In this document: piece after piece, positions 1 to 10,845 of the stretch
How the letters are laid out: each line of letters begins with the position of its first letter
Numbering within the stretch: the first letter of the stretch is position 1
NCBI GenBank assembly: GCA_032622095.1
Contig: CP136069.1
Location: 43,688,194 to 43,752,193 of the forward strand
Direction: 5' to 3'
Source: Siphonodentalium dalli
Taxonomy: Eukaryota; Mollusca; Scaphopoda; Gadilida; Siphonodentaliidae
DNA length: 64,000 nt
The notes under the pieces: generated by a model
What the model saw: the letters and a program-made list of their open reading frames with translations, nothing else
The model's database searches: none
What the model was told of the DNA's origin: nothing
Position numbers and translations under genes: made by a program

Positions 1-339
1 GCCGAAAGCTTTGATTGTTGAGCGGTTATTATAGATAATAAATGATGATTTAACAACACTTTGATTATTTGGCTACCCACAACATTCCCAATACTGATTT
101 AATTTGTTCTCCGTGTGTGACGCATGTGGCTTTACAACGGTTCGCAATACACCACACTATAAACATTTATCACATGATTAGCACTATTTTCCGATGTAAT
201 ATTCGAGCGTAATAGACACGTGTAATATCGTCGCGTGCAATGACGTCACGCTGCTCTTTGTGACAATGATCGCTGGCTGCAGTTAATTGTTGTTTTCGAT
301 ATAATTTTAGCGATTATATATGATCATGTGATAAAAAGT
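1..339. other. AT-rich non-coding sequence
   Basis: No coding or repeat structure is visible. A TGACGTCA palindrome occurs at about 244, which by itself is weak evidence for a regulatory site. Confidence 0.5.
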
Positions 340-480
340 ATCTCAAACTCGTTCTATTTTATACGTAATTTATCAACCTCGTCCACTAAATTCTATTTGA
401 GCCTCGGTAAACCTCGGCTCAAATCGAATTTAGTGAACTCGGTTGATAAATTCCGTATAAAATAGTAACTCGTTTGAGAT
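340..480. repeat. Foldback (MITE-like) inverted repeat
   Basis: The two ends are imperfect reverse complements over about 65 bases. The left arm starts ATCTCAAACTCGTTCTATTT and the right arm ends with its complement, CGAGTTTGAGAT-like in reverse sense. A short loop lies around 405-412. The size (~141 bp) and hairpin form fit a short non-autonomous DNA transposon. I could not see a clean target-site duplication, so the superfamily is open. Confidence 0.7.
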
Positions 481-691
481 CCTCTATATATGAAATGAAC
501 AATCGTCATATTACACAATATTAAAATAATGTGATGTGGAAACAAACAGTCAGTTAGTTTGCGAAAGTATATCGAACATGTTATCTCCAAAAGTCACTTT
601 GTTTTAGTCGGAAATATTACAATTTTTATCTTTGACTCAACACACTGATTTATAAATTCAAAACATCATGTTCCAGTGGTTCTCAATGGCT

Positions 692-900
692 TAAAAGGGG
701 TATTGTACATCATTTTCAATAAATTCCCGGTAACAACAACGATCTAATATCGATAATATATAGAAAAATAAGTAATTTGAGTCGAAGATGTATTCCGTAA
801 ACTTTCATGTTAATATGTTATCTTAAAATCAAAGTTAATAATTTGATAAAAATTATATTACGAATTTATGTGTACAAGACGTAATAAAATTAATTGACGG
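692..900 (+). mobile_element. Partial copy of a TTAA-flanked MITE family
   Basis: The segment begins TTAA then AAGGGGTATTGTAC. It aligns by eye, with about the same spacing of blocks (ATTTCAATAAATTCC-like, then TTTGAGTCGA-like), to the reverse complement of the right half of the complete element at 28863-29494. The similarity fades toward 900, so this copy is truncated or strongly diverged. The right boundary is approximate. Confidence 0.55.
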
Positions 901-1635
901 ATAGTGGATTGGGCAACGCGTGCATGGAACACATTATAGTGTATAAAAACACGGGACGTATACTCAAGCCACTCACTGACTAGTGACTATACAATAACTT
1001 AAATGAGTATATGGGATTAGTATGCATATAATATAACATTTGCTTGAAACTTGTACAAAAATTACCCGACAACGACAATTTGTATGTTGGCATTCCTGCT
1101 AATCTGGCATCCGTAACATTACTTCGTACTCATACAGACTTTCAAATAATGGAAATCTTGTTACCTTATTCGAAGCAGAGAATATCGAGACGTCTGTGTC
1201 TCAGAAGGTGTCCATAGAGTAATAGAAAATAGCTGAAATCATAGAATTATTTCCCCAATTACGCTCCCGGAATGCAACCTAATTCAACCTAAGATATAGA
1301 GTTATTCCCCTTCCATAGAAAATAATAGACTTATCAGCACAGTCCATATGAAACTTAAACACAGAGAACACGTCGGTATCTCAACAAAAACAACATGTTC
1401 ACAGCTTATTGGACCAGATAAGTTGATAATACAATGTTTTGGCGCTTTCAAATGGCATATAATGTGGCATATATTTTATATAACGTGATCTGGGGGATCG
1501 AAAATTAAGTGGGCCCTTAACATTTGATATCGTATCGGACTAATTGGTCATTTATCGGTAATTCTATTGTAGCAGCAATATTTACAAAACGATGGTTTTG
1601 ACATGCGAAATATCATTATTGTATACTCTTATAAC
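901..1635. other. AT-rich non-coding sequence
   Basis: No open frame of note, no recognised repeat and no RNA gene visible. Confidence 0.5.
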
Positions 1636-2410
1636 TAATGTGTAGAATCAATTACACATCAAATGTGTAAACCCGGTTAATACACATAGCCATGTGTAGT
1701 TTTACATACAAATACATTGACCAAGGCCATTCTACACATAATGTGTATATTTTGTTACACACAATTGTGTAAGAATGTAGAGCATGCTCATTGCGGTGGC
1801 TTCAGTTTCATAGTCTGCTACATGACGGCCATATTGTTTGAGTATTTTTTTTTAAATAAAATCTACAGCGATCGTATAGACAAGGAATGTAAGTTCAGAA
1901 TTCCGACTTGTGGGTATAGTATTAATGATATATATGATGAATTATTTGTTAAAACTTTCATGACGAATACTGCACTCAGACTCGTTCATATGATTGTTGT
2001 AAATACGGTAATACTAATATTATGCAACCACACAGCTACGCTGGTTTGTTCACGAAAACTCACACATGAGAGAGCAAAATATTACGTACCATTGTACACC
2101 ATGAAAGTTTTAACATATAACTCTCCATGTCATCAATACTATATACCCACAGTTCGGAATACTGAACGTTCATTCTTGTTTACGTTCATTCTATATGTGT
2201 AAGAATTTACACAAAATGTGTTGATTTTATGCACAACAGTGTGTATAAATGTGTAGAAATTGACCCATTTATTGTGTAAAAATTCTAACACAATTTGTGT
2301 ACGTACATAAAACTACACATATACTACAAAAATATGTTTAAGATCAAAAATAAATAATGATTGTGTAGCAGGGCTACACATTGTGTGTAGAAAACCTACA
2401 CATTACTCAT
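1636..2410. mobile_element. Putative element bounded by TGTGTA/TACACA motif clusters
   Basis: Both edges carry dense, oppositely oriented hexamers TGTGTA and TACACA (about 1640-1775 and 2195-2405), while the middle (1780-2190) has almost none. The left edge reads AATGTGTAGAA..TTACACAT. The right edge read on the minus strand gives a similar series, so the two clusters behave as loose terminal inverted repeats. A 161-codon frame fills most of the interior. No transposase motif is recognised and no target duplication is evident. Confidence 0.5.
1717..2202 (+). CDS. Unrecognised 161-codon open frame inside the TGTGTA-bounded element
   Basis: I do not recognise this frame. It starts inside the left TGTGTA cluster and stops inside the right one, so its first and last residues are encoded by repeat sequence. 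The predicted product is rich in Cys, Ile and Phe, with a hydrophobic stretch near residues 30-45 and another near 90-105. No catalytic motif stands out. In AT-rich sequence a frame this long can arise by chance, so it may not be a gene. Its close fit to the interior of a candidate mobile element is the only reason to list it. Confidence 0.2.
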   Translation: MTKAILHIMCIFCYTQLCKNVEHAHCGGFSFIVCYMTAILFEYFFLNKIYSDRIDKECKFRIPTCGYSINDIYDELFVKTFMTNTALRLVHMIVVNTVILILCNHTATLVCSRKLTHERAKYYVPLYTMKVLTYNSPCHQYYIPTVRNTERSFLFTFILYV

Positions 2411-2985
2411 AAGAGGATTATTAATAATGAAAATATATAAGAACAGTCTATCTCTCGTGTACTTGTTGGTGATAGTTACCTTACAGACGTTGGTGTTATT
2501 TCACGTGCACATGAATCCATATCGAAGATATTTAGTTCCTTTAATCCACCGATTTGCATAGTAAACTTAACATAATTATTTTGTAAACAGTCCGCCATTT
2601 GTCCCGAACCAATCGCCGATAAAAAACGAGTAACTATATTTTATTTATATGATAGAATGACGTTGTGTTCTGGCTATTCGTTGAGTAACTACACCAATGC
2701 CCTAAATAATCGACTCCTTAACCACAGCAGAATTATGGGTATGTTCGCCGTGCGCCCCAGCGGATTGCTTCATATCTCTTTAACATAACCTTATGTCATT
2801 AGGAAATTATTTTCCCATTTTGTCCACGAACTGACAGAGAAATAGCAAATGGGGCCATTTTAGAATATTATGCTGGTTAGCTGTGTTTTTTGCATGTTTT
2901 CGATTGAAAATATTCATTTTAAAACACAGGATAACACAAGAGAACATGCACTATATATATACGCATCTGACCCGGGAATATAAAA
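2411..2985. other. Non-coding sequence
   Basis: No gene, repeat or RNA seen. Confidence 0.45.
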
Positions 2986-2989
2986 TTCA

Positions 2990-3215
2990 TGCTACGAAGC
3001 AAAGTCTCCATCAAACATACAAAAATAGAAGATATTATAGGCAGCTCAACCTTGAATGGTCTATTGTGCCATGCACGTTATAGGCTCGCCGCCACCCACA
3101 CAGAACCACAAAACCCATCAATCTAAAAAAAACCCACAGCATTGCATGTATGTACTACCAAGCGAAGCCGGTACATGAATATTGCAAGAAGACACTTGGC
3201 AGCTGACCCTGTAGT
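2990..3215 (-). repeat. Diverged tRNA-derived (SINE-like) unit
   Basis: The stretch GGCAGCTCA...CGCCGCCACCCACA followed by AACCCATCAATCTAAA and a CCAAGCGAAGCCGG block is a single degraded copy of the units tandemly arrayed at 8984-9690. The promoter-like boxes are less intact here than in the array. Confidence 0.55.
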
Positions 3216-3700
3216 CCGTGTGCCAATTCTCATAAAGGTCATTATATGACGCATCCGATTTTGCTTGTTGCCCGCTTCAGAATGTGTCCCAAAGTAGATT
3301 TTCAGATTTCTTCGAGTACAAGTGTCAACGTATAGAAAAATGACTGTGGTTATAAATGAACAAGACATCGTTTATATTGATTATAGATCACCATACAACA
3401 ACATCTGATACAACACTAGTGTCACATATAATTGGCTATAACTTGTGAAACATATGGACTATTGACGGGCAACATATATAATAAATTGCCCCAAAGACAT
3501 AGCAAAACAATTTGGATGATGGAATGTCAATTATATTTATGTGAAAATGCGCTGTGGGCATAAACTTAAACACACCCCCTAAAATATAATTTTCTTAGAA
3601 AAATGAATTGTATAGTTTAACTTAGAATGCCGCACGCAAAGAAGGTTTTGGGGGCATAAAATGAAACAACGTAGATACTGATGGGAATTATAAACAACAT
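3216..3700 (+). repeat. Unnamed ~0.5 kb repeat, copy 1
   Basis: Blocks such as CATTATATGACGCATC, TTTTGCTTGTTGCCCGC, ATGGACTATTGA and CACCCCCTAAAATATAA recur in the same order on the minus strand at 8240-8960. The two are therefore inverted, diverged copies about 5 kb apart. No coding capacity is visible. Confidence 0.65.
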
Positions 3701-6700
3701 TGTCCGAGCGTGTTCTAAGGTGAAAATATGGGGGGAAATGGTGAAAAATGGTAATTTTTACAAATTTCTCAAAATTTTACAACATGTGATTAAATTTTGA
3801 TAGGGTTATGGAAAAATAACGAGGATACTGGTCCATAATTTGTAAATTCAGAAAACCTCACATGATCACTTTTGTGTCAACTATTTCATATTTTTTTAAT
3901 TTTTACTTAAATTTATGCGCAAAGCCGATTATATATATATATTTCAACTGGTCACCTGTAGCTCACAAATGCTGATGAGTGAGCCTCACGTTTACAGGGA
4001 GTTATTTTCTTATTTTGTGGCGCATTTTGTGACACTAGACACAAATGACGATATAAACAACTTCGGACATTTCATACATGTATTTAATAATTGTTTTAAG
4101 ATGGCGTCCAAAATGGCCACCAACATCGAAGATTTTCAAACTTACCGACACAAATTTAACTGGGTTCGTCACATGGGGATAAGAATTGTTCATTAAGAAA
4201 TGCATTCACTTGTGCTCCTCAACAAACGAAAGAACTCTAATATCTTGTCTCAACTCATGTATTGTGATGAGTAATTCATTGACGAAAATGCCCAATAACT
4301 GTGCTCGTAGCCATTTAAGTCAACATTGGCACTACTTCGATGATCGTCATGGAAAAATAATCCCCTATAATCCCATGCACACATACCGGTATATCTCATG
4401 CACGGTAACTATGCTTTCTATACCGGTACTTCTGTTGCGGGGTCATTTTAGCCAGACATTGAGGGAGACAAGCAGAACTCCCATGGCTTGATTATATATT
4501 AGCGCTGGAGGATGGGCGGGGCCACCGGGGCGATCCGATACACTGCATGTCAAAAGGTTCAGTACATTATGGGATTTTTATGAATTTTTTTACTCTATTT
4601 AGCTGTTGTGGTTCTGTCCAGCTTGTGTGTATATATTCTGGGTCAACTGAAATCATTTCGATTTGTTAACAATACGAAGATTATAATAGTAGCATGGCGA
4701 ACCAGACGGGCATTAAAGCGACAATGAGAGTGGACTGACCGATCATGATTACGCCTGAATCTTGTTAAATCCTTGGTTATATATTCGATCTTATGCACGC
4801 GCATCTGGGTGCTGACCATTCCCGCTCTGCGTCCAGGGAATAATATTATTTACATGACACTCAAACTGGCAATAGGTAAAGGGACATACTTTAGGGACAA
4901 CTCATATCGCTATGCCTAGTGTTATCATACAACCATAAACATGTATCTCGTGCATTATAGACGGGCTATTGTTATATATGCCACACAACGTAGGGCTATA
5001 TATGGAACCCAAATTGCATAGGGTTATAAGGACATGGCATTCCAGAATGGGTGTGAGTTATTGTGCCAAGTAGTTGCCTGATAGTTTGCACGGAAAACGT
5101 GTTGCTTCAGAAGTCTGCATTTGGCGTTATTGTTCTCGTTTTACAAAGGAGAACATTTATCGTAATTCATCGACTTAAATACATGTCGGCTTGTCACATA
5201 AAGTACATACAAATTCTTGGCGGAAGTAAGTGGGTCATCATTGATATTAGTAGTTTGTTGAAGTTGTTGCATAGTATGATACATTGCACTTCCTTTTCAG
5301 AATAAATCATTATGCTACCTTTTACCCGCAACCCGATAATACAATCTTGGTATTCAGGCAAGGCTTCACATAGTATGTGTCCATGACACAGTTCCAGACA
5401 CTGCCAAATATTTATCAGGTGGCGATAACAAAGACTACTTGACATTCTTCTATTTTTTCGTGAATGGTCGAGTGCAGAATCTACATGCTGTTTCAAAAAC
5501 ACTGAATTATGTTTGCCATTGGGTCGAATGTTACGTGATACGGTCCGTGAATGTTGACGTTCGCTTAGAGTTAGTTTCTTATCTCTTGCTAGTATGTTAG
5601 CATGAGGAAGTGGATACCTGTATGCTCTTCCATGCAGACAATGCAGCACGCTTCGGTCGGAAGCAAGTTATTGTTTTTTATTCCCCTGACGTACATGTCG
5701 AAATACTAGAATGTTATGTTTCTTGATGAATAGGAGCTAGGATAATTCTTCATACTGAAAACAAAAATAGGCCATGTGTCATTTCCGGACATATCGAACA
5801 GTATTGTCCAAGACGTGTGTGAAACCTTGCCTCTAATTCACGAGTTGACGGGCTACGGCATTCACACACATCTATAACATGAAGACGTTTGACTTAATAG
5901 TCAAAAGCAGTAAAATATGCGAATTTTGTACCAATTTATGCAATCTTTTAATGTTGACGATGACAATATACATCCTACCAAGTTTGCATGTGGACTATAT
6001 TATAGTGAGCCATAACGTTGTCAATTCGACAAATTAACACACACGTTCTTATGTTGTATAACCGAACACTGGAACACATCTTCTACCGCCAGCAGCCACA
6101 GACTCCTTAAGAAATCAGATTAACACATCTTCGTGCGAACTATATCACTGATTGGCACATCATACTATTAAACTCCCCAGCCTGATATACCATGTCCTGA
6201 CAGCCATGGCTAGTTGCTCTTTGATTGAGTCCTACAAACAAGGTCCGATTATACTTCCTCCCGATCTGCTGTGACCACTGAGCCTTGGCTGTAAAGATTC
6301 ATACGAATGTAACAAATAATCTTGTAACCATGTAACGATGTATGTGAGAATGTCTACAATAACCGAAATAGTGTAAATTTGTACGACCCATGGTGAGCAG
6401 AGTGAGAGAACCCAACTTATAGAATAGGAAGTAGTAGCATGCCTTGAAAAATGTTTGGCAACACAATATTATATACTGCAAAAGTCATTTCTTTATTGAC
6501 AAAAAATCATCTGTGTAGCAACTAATTTCGTAACTTGAAATTGGAGGCCGGTAAGATGGGCATACAATTTCAAGTTCCTCAGAAAAATTATATAATTTGT
6601 TATTACTTATCTAAACTGACCAAAAAGGCACATGTTAGTGATGATTTTTTGAATACTTCTGTACATTGACTTTTATCAAGTATTCCCCCAATAAATGAGT

Positions 6701-7059
6701 ATCTATAGTCCTTAAGACAATCAATTACTCATTAGGTTAAATTAAATAAAACAATAGTAGGGTTCTTCGGTCTGCTTATGGTTACCAGTGAACTCATTGA
6801 TTAACAATTCCCTTGTCCCCAGATAACGAACTCAGTCACGTCTGTGGCGGGAAGTGTGCGAAACTTCGATTTTGTTGGCCGTTTGGGATGCCATCCTAAA
6901 CTTAATGTCAAATACGGAGCGCATGTAATGCCATATCTATTGTCAGTTGTGATCACTGGTCCGATATGCGCGGCACAAATAAGAAAATACCGTTCTGTAT
7001 AACGTAAGTCTCAAGCATAAGCCTTTGTAGCCATATGTGTTCAGTTGAAATATATATTC
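3701..7059. other. Long non-coding stretch without recognised features
   Basis: Read on both strands, I find only short frames without recognisable motifs. The longest is 151 codons on the minus strand at 5194-5649; it has no family signature and is treated as chance. No RNA gene is evident. Confidence 0.5.
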
Positions 7060-7445
7060 ACTAGCTGGTGGGCCCGACTTCGTCCGGGTTGTTTCCCCTC
7101 TGCTTTCCGTCGAAAGGCCCGATTTGACCTTGAATTGACCATTTTGAAGGTCAAGGTCAGGTCGGGGTCACGATTTTACCCGTCCAAAACACTCCCCGGA
7201 CGAAAGTATCCCTAGGTATCAAATTTCGTCGAAATCCGTCCGTAGTTTCTAACAGACAAAGAGACAGACAAACAGAAGTCCCAAAATATATATTAGACTA
7301 GCAGGTGACCCGACTTCGTCCGGGCTTTGACCTTGAATTTACCATTTTGAAGGTCAAGGTCAGGTCGGGGTAACGATTTGACCCGTCCAAAACACTTCCC
7401 CGACAAAAGTATCCCTAGGTATCAAATTTCGTCGAAATCCGTTAA
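7060..7445 (+). mobile_element. RTE-type 3' end repeat, two tandem partial copies
   Basis: Two consecutive copies begin CTAGC-GGTG-CCCGACTTCG (about 7062 and 7298). Both contain AAGGTCAAGGTCAGGTCGGG and end with CGTCGAAATCCGT; the first is followed by ACAGACAAACAGA. This layout is typical of 3' tails of RTE-like non-LTR retrotransposons and their dependent SINEs in invertebrates (family knowledge, not searched). No reverse transcriptase is attached. Confidence 0.6.
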
Positions 7446-7734
7446 TTTTATAATTTAATTTGAGTTAATTCTGCCTTTTTAATCAAGAGAAATGATGGTA
7501 CCCGTCCCGTGATGGTACCCGTCCCTAAAAGAGGTACGTTTTGGGGTACCCGTTTCAAGGTGAAGATCACCTCGGGCGGAAAAACTTACCCGATGAAAAT
7601 CTCCCCCGTTCCTTGGAACCCCTAAGTACGAAGCCAGCCTTAAGAATCACACAACAGGTGATCGTATGAGGTTTTATAAACTTACTAATTCTAGACCAGT
7701 GTTATCGCTAGGTTATACAATAGCCTATCAATAA
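7446..7734. other. Non-coding sequence with a short duplicated motif
   Basis: GATGGTACCCGTCC occurs twice in a row around 7493-7526. Nothing else is recognised. Confidence 0.4.
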
Positions 7735-8236
7735 TTAAAGGCACGTGCGGCCTTAATTGTCGAAAATATTCATATTTGTCCCAAACACCGTAAACAGAAA
7801 AACATTAAAACGCATACAGTTCAGTTCATATATACCATGACCATCGCATAAACAGCATGTTATCATACAGATTTACTATATTTTACCTAAGCAAGAGCCT
7901 GATTGTGTTACAGAAGACAGCACAATGCTGCTGACTAATCACACACAAATGGCATAAACGCTCTTTATTCGTTCCATATCAGGAATTCACCCACAACGAA
8001 CGCTCTTTATGTTTACCATCATAATATAAACAAACACCAGAAAAGTAACTTTTTATGCTGTTGTTTACATAACAATGGTCAAACATATGACCATAACATA
8101 CTGTTGATGCGATATTTCTTATTTGTATACGGACAAAGTCTGTCTACATTTTGATGTTCTTTCTGTTTGTGGCGGTTTTTGACGGGTGGATATATTTTCA
8201 CAGGATACCCACCGCCAAGGCCAACCGTGTCTTTAA
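7735..8236 (+). mobile_element. TTAA-flanked MITE, 494 bp, copy 1
   Basis: The element (7739-8232) is flanked on each side by TTAA, at 7735-7738 and 8233-8236. Its ends are inverted: AGGCACGTGCGGCC on the left, and on the right the complement of AGACACGGTTGGCC. A second copy of identical length lies in reverse orientation at 40772-41265, also between TTAA tetranucleotides. TTAA duplications are characteristic of piggyBac and Kolobok superfamilies. The ends do not start with the CCC usual for piggyBac, so Kolobok-like is my weak preference. It carries no transposase and is therefore non-autonomous. Confidence 0.85.
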
Positions 8237-8239
8237 TCA

Positions 8240-8975
8240 CAATGTTGTAAGTTTTACGTAAATTAGTAAAAAAAAATCATTTTTCACAATTTTCTTTTTT
8301 AGTTTTAATCTTAGATCACGTTCAGACACCGTTATTTATAACTCCCTTCATAACTCTCTATACTGTTTCAGTTTATGTTTCTAAAACCAACTTGACATGC
8401 AGCATTCTAAGTATATACTACATAATTCGTTTTTCTGCAAAAAGTTATATTTTAGGGGGTGGGGTTAAGTTTACGCTCATATCACATTTTCACAGCAATA
8501 CTCTTGGCATTCCATTATTTAAATCGTTTTGGTATCTCATTGGGGCAATTTTATAGCCATGTTGCGGATCAATAGTCCATGCTGTTCACAAGTGATAGCT
8601 ATTTATAAGTGACAATGTTTTTCAAAATCCAAGTCATTTTGAGGCGATTTCAAAATATTTATCGCATTTTTTTCCAGCTAGCTCAGAAATTGGTCTAGTT
8701 TTGTATCTCGTGTCATTTTATGATCATTTCTTATTAATATAAACGATAAATTGTGCAGTTTATAACCGCAATATTTTGATTATACTCTGACACTTGTACT
8801 CGAGAAAATTTTCATTTTATTTTAGGGGTAGGAGTTGTATTCCATGAAAAATTTATTTTGGGACACTTTCTGAAACGGGCAATAAGCAAAATCTGATGCG
8901 CCATATGATTACCTTCAATTTGATATATAGAAACCTTTGTTGGAGGGGGTGGGTGCAGCCAATTTGAAAAATATC
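8240..8975 (-). repeat. Unnamed ~0.5-0.7 kb repeat, copy 2 (inverted)
   Basis: On the minus strand this matches the repeat at 3216-3700 in the same block order. It includes the ATGGACTATTGA and CACCCCCTAAAATATAA motifs and TTGCCCGTTTCAGAAAGTGT. It also has additional internal sequence (about 8640-8860) not obvious in copy 1. The tRNA-derived array abuts its right side. Confidence 0.6.
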
Positions 8976-8983
8976 TTGCTTGG

Positions 8984-9690
8984 CCCACGGACTACTGGAA
9001 TCGAACATACATGCAGTGGTCTAGTGTGCTATGCACCTTACCAACTCGGCCACCACCACACATGAATCCATAAATCTAAAACCACAAGCATTACATGAGC
9101 TCTATACCTTATGATTCCTCTGAAGCAAAGTCGGGTCCACGATCATGCAGACACAAATAGCCCAATAATATATTAGGTAGCTCACTCTGGAATCGAATAT
9201 CCAGTAGTCTAGCGCGCTATACACCTTGCCATCTTGGCGGCCACCCCAGAACCCAGAAATCTTTTACTTTAAATCCATTCCATGAGCGACCAAGCAAAGC
9301 CGGATTTCCGTTCACGCAGAAACAAATAGCCATAGAAGACTATAGGCAACTCACCCTCGATTCGAACATAAGGCGCGTTATTATACACTTTACCAACTCG
9401 GGTCGCCACACATCCCAGAACCCATAAATCAAGGGCAACATGCATTCCATAAACTACCAAGGAAATCGGGAACTACGTTCATACATACACAAATAGCCCT
9501 ATAGAAGACTGTAGGCAGCTCACCCTATAATCGAACGTTCGGTGATCTAGCGCGTTATGCACCCTGTCAGTTGGGCCGCCACCACAGAACCCAGAAATCT
9601 AAAAAAAAATGCATTCGATGAGCTATACCAAGCACAAGCCGGATCTCCGTTCATGCAGACACAAATAGCCCAAGAAGACATTAAAGGCCT
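8984..9690 (-). repeat. Tandem array of four tRNA-derived (SINE-like) units
   Basis: Read on the minus strand, tRNA-like cores lie at about 9055-8984, 9246-9180, 9412-9350 and 9586-9519. The best preserved (8984-9055) shows an A-box-like TGGCCGAGTTGGTAAGG and a B-box-like TGTTCGATTCC, the pattern of tRNA-Leu/Ser-type internal polymerase III promoters. Between cores lies a conserved tail containing the complement of CCCAGAAATCTAAA and of GACACAAATAGCCC. The period is about 170-195 bp. None folds into a credible functional tRNA by eye, so these are SINE-like or tRNA pseudogene repeats amplified in tandem. Confidence 0.65.
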
Positions 9691-9823
9691 TCTGGTCCAC
9701 CTGCCAGCACATTACTTTGACTTTTCTCTGTCTTTCTAGTGTGCTAGGTGTGGGGTCGCTAACCTTGACAGTTCTGCTACCTGATCAGACACCCCCTTAC
9801 CTTATATGGTTACACATAAAAGC
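9683..9823 (+). repeat. 141 bp direct repeat, copy 1 (left edge of the 7.8 kb tandem)
   Basis: This starts AAAGGCCTTCTGGTCCACC and ends ACATAAAAGC. It recurs at 17476-17616 and 25273-25413 with very few differences. Sequence to its left (the tRNA-derived array) differs from sequence left of the other two copies, which fixes the left edge of the duplication. Confidence 0.9.
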
Positions 9824-10845
9824 ATTATATTATCGTCGCGGGGGCGGCTGTCAACTAGTGACATAACATCCTGGCGTTAGACGATTAGACGACCTGAGTT
9901 GTGTAGGCATCTTTTTTGTTTATTTATATTATACATCCTGATTTCATAGACAGACTATTTTTATTTTACATTAACTTATTTATTTGCTTTGAACGATACT
10001 TTGTCTTACTTTAGATAAATGTGATTATACATAACACATGCTGCTGATGGTTGCACAATGTACATGGTTAATTCTATACCATTAACAATAATTTCTGTAA
10101 ATTATATGAATACTCGTTAATGATATATGTAACGCGATCACGTTCGCGATATGCTATGTCATCGGTTGTGAGCACTAACTAATTTTATCTGATAGTCGAT
10201 ACGACCACCACACCCCCTCTCGTATAGTGGCATACCCATTCTACTAAAGTTTTATGGTTTTAAAATCATTTCGTGACGGTATAGTCGCAATAGTTGTTGA
10301 AATTATACTTATTATAATTAAACTAATATATTAGTTACCAGCTGACTTACACATTTATGGCCTTAATTACGGTAGATTATAGAATAGGTCCATGTGGTTC
10401 ATATATATAGCCCATCGTTGTACCTACACATTATATGCACACGTGCCTCATATGCATTCCAATTAATACTAAACAACTCGTCATATATCTATATACAACC
10501 GTTACTATTATACATCCCATTAAGGTATATCAATACGCCTCATGTACATGTATACATGCCATAATACTTTACAACCTATATATTCACGATATATAAGCTC
10601 GACTTAAAAACTACACTACCTATTAGTATTTACTACGGATCTACGCACTTATTAACAGCTCTTTCAATTTTGGTATAATTCATACTTTACTGCATAATGT
10701 CGATCATATTCATGTGTACAGATACACGACACAAACATGTGTCAATGCGCGTGTTTCGTGAAGTGTTTGCACATATACATTTAAGCTTCTCTATCTCAAC
10801 CTCACAATTGCAACCAGCATATAGGACTACAAAACAGTTTGGCAC

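Noticed and set aside
5194-5649. 151-codon minus-strand frame
   Set aside because: No domain, signal or composition typical of a protein, and no homologous copy in the window. Compatible with chance.
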